From positions 2,415,501-2,479,500 of the forward strand of contig NC_135560.1 in NCBI RefSeq assembly GCF_964340395.1: DNA of 64,000 nucleotides. The letters run 5' to 3'. Positions 60,100 through 64,000 of the stretch are shown here, piece after piece. Numbering within the stretch: the stretch's first letter is position 1; the number at the start of each line of letters is the position of its first letter. The translations under genes were made by a program, and so were the position numbers. Origin of the DNA: Glandiceps talaboti (taxonomy: Eukaryota > Hemichordata > Enteropneusta > Spengelidae). The notes beneath the pieces were generated by a model that was not told the origin of the DNA, did no database searches, and saw only the letters and a list, made by a program, of their open reading frames with translations.

Positions 60100-62880
60100 T
60101 GATAATAACAATAATAATAATTAAGCACTTATAGATAAAAAGTGCCATGTATGCAGAATGTCCACAGGCATTTAATGGGAAATGTTAAAATGAGGCAAAT
60201 CAAGAAAAAACATGAATAATCTAGGAAAAAAAAAAGCAATTGTACGCAAGTTAAAATGGCAAGAGATGCATATTAAAAACAAAATAAGGTCCAATAAATA
60301 GTGAACAAGTCAATACCACCGTATTTATAGGCCATATGCCTGTTTAAAAAGGTGAGTTTTAAGATTGGTCTTAAAAGAAGTCACTGTTTTACATTTCCGT
60401 GTATCTAGAGGCAAGACATTCCACAATTTTGGGGCGATGAGAGAAAAAGCATGATCTCCAAATGACCAGTCGGGTTGACATTTCTGTAAGGAGGTACTTT
60501 CCACCAGAACGTAGATTACGAGTTGGCTGATGTAGAGAGATGAGGTTGCAGATGTAGTCAGGGGCGATACTATGAACAGCTCGGAAGGTCAGGAAAAGAA
60601 TCTTAAATTCAATCCTGTGTTGTATTGGTAACCAGTGAAGTGTACATAGTGTTTCTGTGATTCTGTCGTACTTCCTGGTCTTTGTGACGAGACGTGTAGC
60701 AGTGTTCTGAACTAGTTGAAGTTTCTTTAAAGCTTGGGATATGCCAAATAGGAGACCATTTCCTAAGTCCAGCTTTGACATTACAAAGGCATGGACAAGA
60801 TGTACAGTCACTTCCTGTGTCAAGTACTTCCTGATTATTCCAATATTTCTGATGTGATAGTATGCAGATTTACATACTTGATTCACGTGATCTTCCATGC
60901 TCAATATCTGTCCAAGGTAGTTCCAAGGTCTTGTACTTTCACAACAGGAGTGATTTCACTATCGATGATATTGGTATTTGGAAAGTTGATCTTTGATAGA
61001 GTCTTGGGTGATCCAAAGAAAATGACTTCTGTTTTGTCTGAGTTGACTTGAAATTGAAATTCTGATCTGAGTCGCCAGATTTTTTCAAATTTGTTGGCAA
61101 GTGATTTGGGGGAACTAGGGTGAGTAGGCCAGGGCTCGAAATTAACTTTTTTAGTTGGTAGTCACTTTGACTACCACTTTTTAAAACTGGTAGTCAACAG
61201 GGAAGATTTGGTAGTCATTCTTTTTTTCAGCATTTAATAATTTATGCATAAACAAAACATTAAGTAATTTTTTTCATGAAATTAGTGACATTCATATTAG
61301 GCAAACATTTGACCTGTCCTAAAATACTACATGTAATATCATACTAGTATCATAGTAAGTAAATATCATATAAATGATTATTGTGTGTACCAAGCTCTTA
61401 TTTTGCAATATCCACTTGGAAACCTCAAACTAACACAAATTTTGGCATAACATGTACATAATTATACACATATTTTACATTCATTTTACACACACATGTA
61501 CAAACCACCCCACCCCCACCCCCACCCCCACCCCCCACAAACACACCAAACAGTTACTGGCTTCAAACATATATACAGGACGTGACTGAGAGATTGACAG
61601 AAATAAACTTCAAAACACTAACTAAATCGCTAGTCACACAGCAAAATTACGTACTTTCCATGTTGTAGTTTATTTCACTGAATCAATAACTGGTGTGAAG
61701 TGTAGAGTTACACGTAATGATTAGTGGCTCATTCCATTTCGGGTGTGTGGGTTGTTTGTCAAACTTAGAACACAAATGCTCTCAAATCTGAGCATTTATG
61801 CTATTTATTATTATTTGCTTTGTAAAAGGTAAAACGTCATACGATAAAAAATACACATGGTCACCATCCATTTCAGTTTCCCTTAAATTAAAAAATAACA
61901 TGCTATGACCCAACCCAAGAGAGAAATGGTATGTGCCAAGGCACGTCCCTCAATCTTATCTGTTACTATCTATAAACACAGGAAGTCATTCTGATTATGT
62001 CTAGGATTTGTCTCCTCCGCTAAGGGCTTCGATAAACGACGTAAATTTTCATCCTTCCACTAAATTGAGGTATCATAGTATTGAATGACTAGTTGTAAAA
62101 TATTATTACATTCGCGATTAGTGGTGGGAGAATGATTTTATTCCGTATATTTTCCTAAGTTTTGTATCATTTTGATCGCAACTGTGTGACGTGGAAAAGA
62201 CAATGAAACAGTGATAAAATCAATAGAGTGTTGCGTTTGAGTAGATGTTACGGCGTTTGTAACATCACATATAAGCTACATGTATTTTGTTTATTTTACC
62301 AAGCCACTGTTATTGACTACAAAGTAAGCGATATCAAACATGCCAGCCATATCTAATCACACGTAGCTTTAGAGTCCAGCGCTCACGCTACATCGCCAAC
62401 TTGTCAGCAGGTTGGCGTCCATGATTTTCGTGGTAGTCAAGGATGACTACCAGTTTTCGAACTTGGTAGTCATTTTGGAAAAACTGGTAGTCAATTGACG
62501 CGAGACTACCGCTAATTTCGAGCCCTGTAGTAGGTAATGGCATTTCCTTTGACTTGGGGTGCTTATTACTGCAAATAGGGCTTTTTGGTCAGATTCCTTC
62601 TCTTTAATTAATGAATATTAGTATAGTAGTCAGTTTTACTGGATTCATTTAGCAGGTTAACTTTATTACAGTGAGTCTTCTAAATATCTCTGTGCACTGA
62701 GACATGTCTTTCTCCATCTTCTGTCTGCTTGCCCTTTTCGTTTTTTTTTTATGTTTGATGTCCTCTGTAAACCACTGTGTATTGCTCTCACAATCACAGT
62801 TAGAGACTTCAAATGGTGCATGTTTGATACAACAGTTGTGACAACCCTATTGAATACATTGGCTGTCACCTAACCTTGTA
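60100..62880 (-). mobile_element. CR1/L2-like LINE, internally deleted and split by a hAT-like element
   Basis: Read on the minus strand: 62869..62666 is the segment before the polymerase (KHKKKRKGQADRRWRKT, LSAQRYLEDSL). 62600..62528 continues ESDQKALFAVISTPSQRKCH. After the hAT-like insertion, 61129..61080 reads SSPKSLANKFEKIW, then jumps to NSDKTEVIFFGSPK (near 61030), meaning most of the polymerase was deleted. 60904..60389 is the C-terminal region (SAYYHIRNIGIIRKYL, TLHWLPIQHRIEFKIL). The tail is A/T-rich (ATT)n-like at 60095..60122. Confidence 0.75.
61130..62527. mobile_element. hAT-like non-autonomous transposon, 1398 bp
   Basis: CAGGGCTCGAAATTAAC at 61130..61146 pairs with GCTAATTTCGAGCCCTG at 62511..62527 (16 of 17). 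Flanking octamers gagtaggc and tagtaggt match at 6 of 8. Just inside both ends are clustered direct and inverted copies of TGGTAGTCA (four to five per end), the sort of subterminal repeat bound by hAT transposases. There is no transposase frame. It sits inside the LINE at a point where the LINE's protein resumes on the other side. Confidence 0.75.
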
Positions 62881-63140
62881 TACATATGTATAGCTGTCAC
62901 CTAACCTTGTATACATACGTATAACTGTCACCTAACCTTGTATACATACATATAACTGTCACCTAACCTTGTATACATACATATAACTGTCACCTAACCT
63001 TGTATACATACATATAACTGTCACCTAACCTTGTATACATAAGTATAACTGTCACCTAAACTTGCATACTTACTTATAACTGTCACCTAAACTTGTATAT
63101 GTACGTATAACTGTCACCTAAACTTGTATACATACATATA
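62868..63140. repeat. 31-bp minisatellite, about eight copies
   Basis: Unit ctgtcacctaaccttgtata catacatataa, diverging towards the right. Confidence 0.95.
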
Positions 63141-64000
63141 ACTCCTACACTCAACCCAGTCAACTCACTGTAACGTCCAATCTAATGGCATAGCCGTACA
63201 CTCCTAGACTAAACCAAGTCAACTCACTGTAATGTCCAATCTAATGGCATAGCCGTACACTCCTAGACTAAACCAAGTCAACTCACTGTAATGTCCAATC
63301 TAATGGCATAGCCATACACTCCTAGACTAAACCAAGTCAACTCACTGCAATGTCCAATCTAATGGCATAGTCGTACACTCCTAGACTAAACCAAGTCAAC
63401 TCACTGTAATGTCCAATCTAATGACATAGCCATACACTCCTAGACTAAACCAAGTCAACTCACTGTAATGTCCAATCTAATGGCATAGTCGTACACTCCT
63501 AGACTAAACCAAGTCAACTCACTGTAATGTCCAATCTAATGGCATAGCCGTACACTCCTAGACTAAACCAAGTCAACTCACTGTAATGTCCAATCTGATG
63601 ACATAGCCGTACACTCCTAGACTAAACCAAGTCAACTCACTGTAATGTCCAATCTGATGGCATAGCCATACACTCCTAGACTAAACCAAGTCAACTCACT
63701 GTAATGTCCAATCTAACGACAAAGCCGTACACTCCTAGACTAAACCAAGTCAACTTACTGTAATGTCCAATCTAATGACATAGCCGTACACTCCTAGACT
63801 AAACCAAGTCAACTCACTGTAACGTCCAATCTAATGGCATAGCCGTACACTCCTAGACTAAACCAAGTCAACTCACTGTAACGTCCAATCTAATGGCATA
63901 GCCGTACACTCCTAGACTAAACCAAGTGAACTCACTGTAACGTCCAATCTAATGGCATAGCCGTACACTCCTAGACTAAACCAAGTCAACTCACTGTAAT
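63141..64000. repeat. 59-bp minisatellite running off the right edge
   Basis: About 14.5 copies of a 59-bp unit (tagactaaaccaagtcaact cactgtaatg tccaatctaa tggcatagcc gtacactcc) with point variants. It continues beyond the window. Confidence 0.97.

Overview
The window is eukaryotic nuclear DNA, most likely from a marine invertebrate animal. It has spliced genes with GT-AG introns, an animal-type ribosomal protein gene with a 5' TOP start, many non-LTR retrotransposons, tRNA-headed SINEs, and several families of short tandem-core elements of the kind called pearl or Helentron-associated (HINE) elements in molluscs and other invertebrates. I cannot name the species or phylum from sequence alone. 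The DNA is AT-rich, gene-poor and repeat-rich. There is no bacterial-style operon, CRISPR array or rRNA.

Layout. 1..8.5 kb: a minus-strand gene of unknown function, with exons at 8481..8025 (tentative), 7453..7384, 5554..3339, 2019..1588 and 1459..1382. The last four chain in phase, and the gene runs off the left edge. Its exons carry four separate in-frame tandem repeats, and two of its introns are filled by 42-bp minisatellites whose every unit carries a 5' splice-site sequence. 8.8..13 kb: transposon relics (a LINE tail, a hAT-like transposase relic, a gag-like relic, and a 5'-truncated L1/Tx1 LINE with a perfect 15-bp target-site duplication). 13..28.9 kb: no convincing gene; a nest of repeats at 16.3..20.8 kb includes a 79-bp near-perfect hairpin, followed by a SINE and a MITE built around a 40-bp perfect palindrome. 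28.9..34.0 kb: a plus-strand MULE-transposase/SWIM-type gene with single-base frame breaks in short homopolymers, its largest intron holding a twin-primed (5'-inverted) LINE. 34.3..35.2 kb: a 44-bp minisatellite. 36.9..37.7 kb: a YqaJ-type nuclease gene with one frame break, directly followed by a 1.6-kb inverted-repeat transposon. 42.3..43.1 kb: a compact two-exon THAP-domain gene on the minus strand with a CCAAT/YY1 promoter. 43.4..51.4 kb: LINEs (one with a 640-codon open reading frame), a Penelope-like GIY-YIG scrap and local duplications. 53.0..57.5 kb: the best-supported gene, ribosomal protein S15 (uS19), complete in four exons on the plus strand. 57.8..62.9 kb: two more LINEs, one split by a 1.4-kb hAT-like element with an imperfect 8-bp duplication. 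62.9..64.0 kb: two minisatellites running off the right edge.

How it fits together. Only RPS15 is clearly a working housekeeping gene. The THAP gene and the repeat-rich minus-strand gene look like plausible host genes. The MULE/SWIM and YqaJ reading frames belong to selfish-element-derived families and are either decaying or carry assembly indels. The strongest biology is in the repeat architecture: minisatellites grown on splice donors, SINE/LINE pairs sharing 3' tails, several HINE-like families with one common layout, and a readable stratigraphy of nested insertions.
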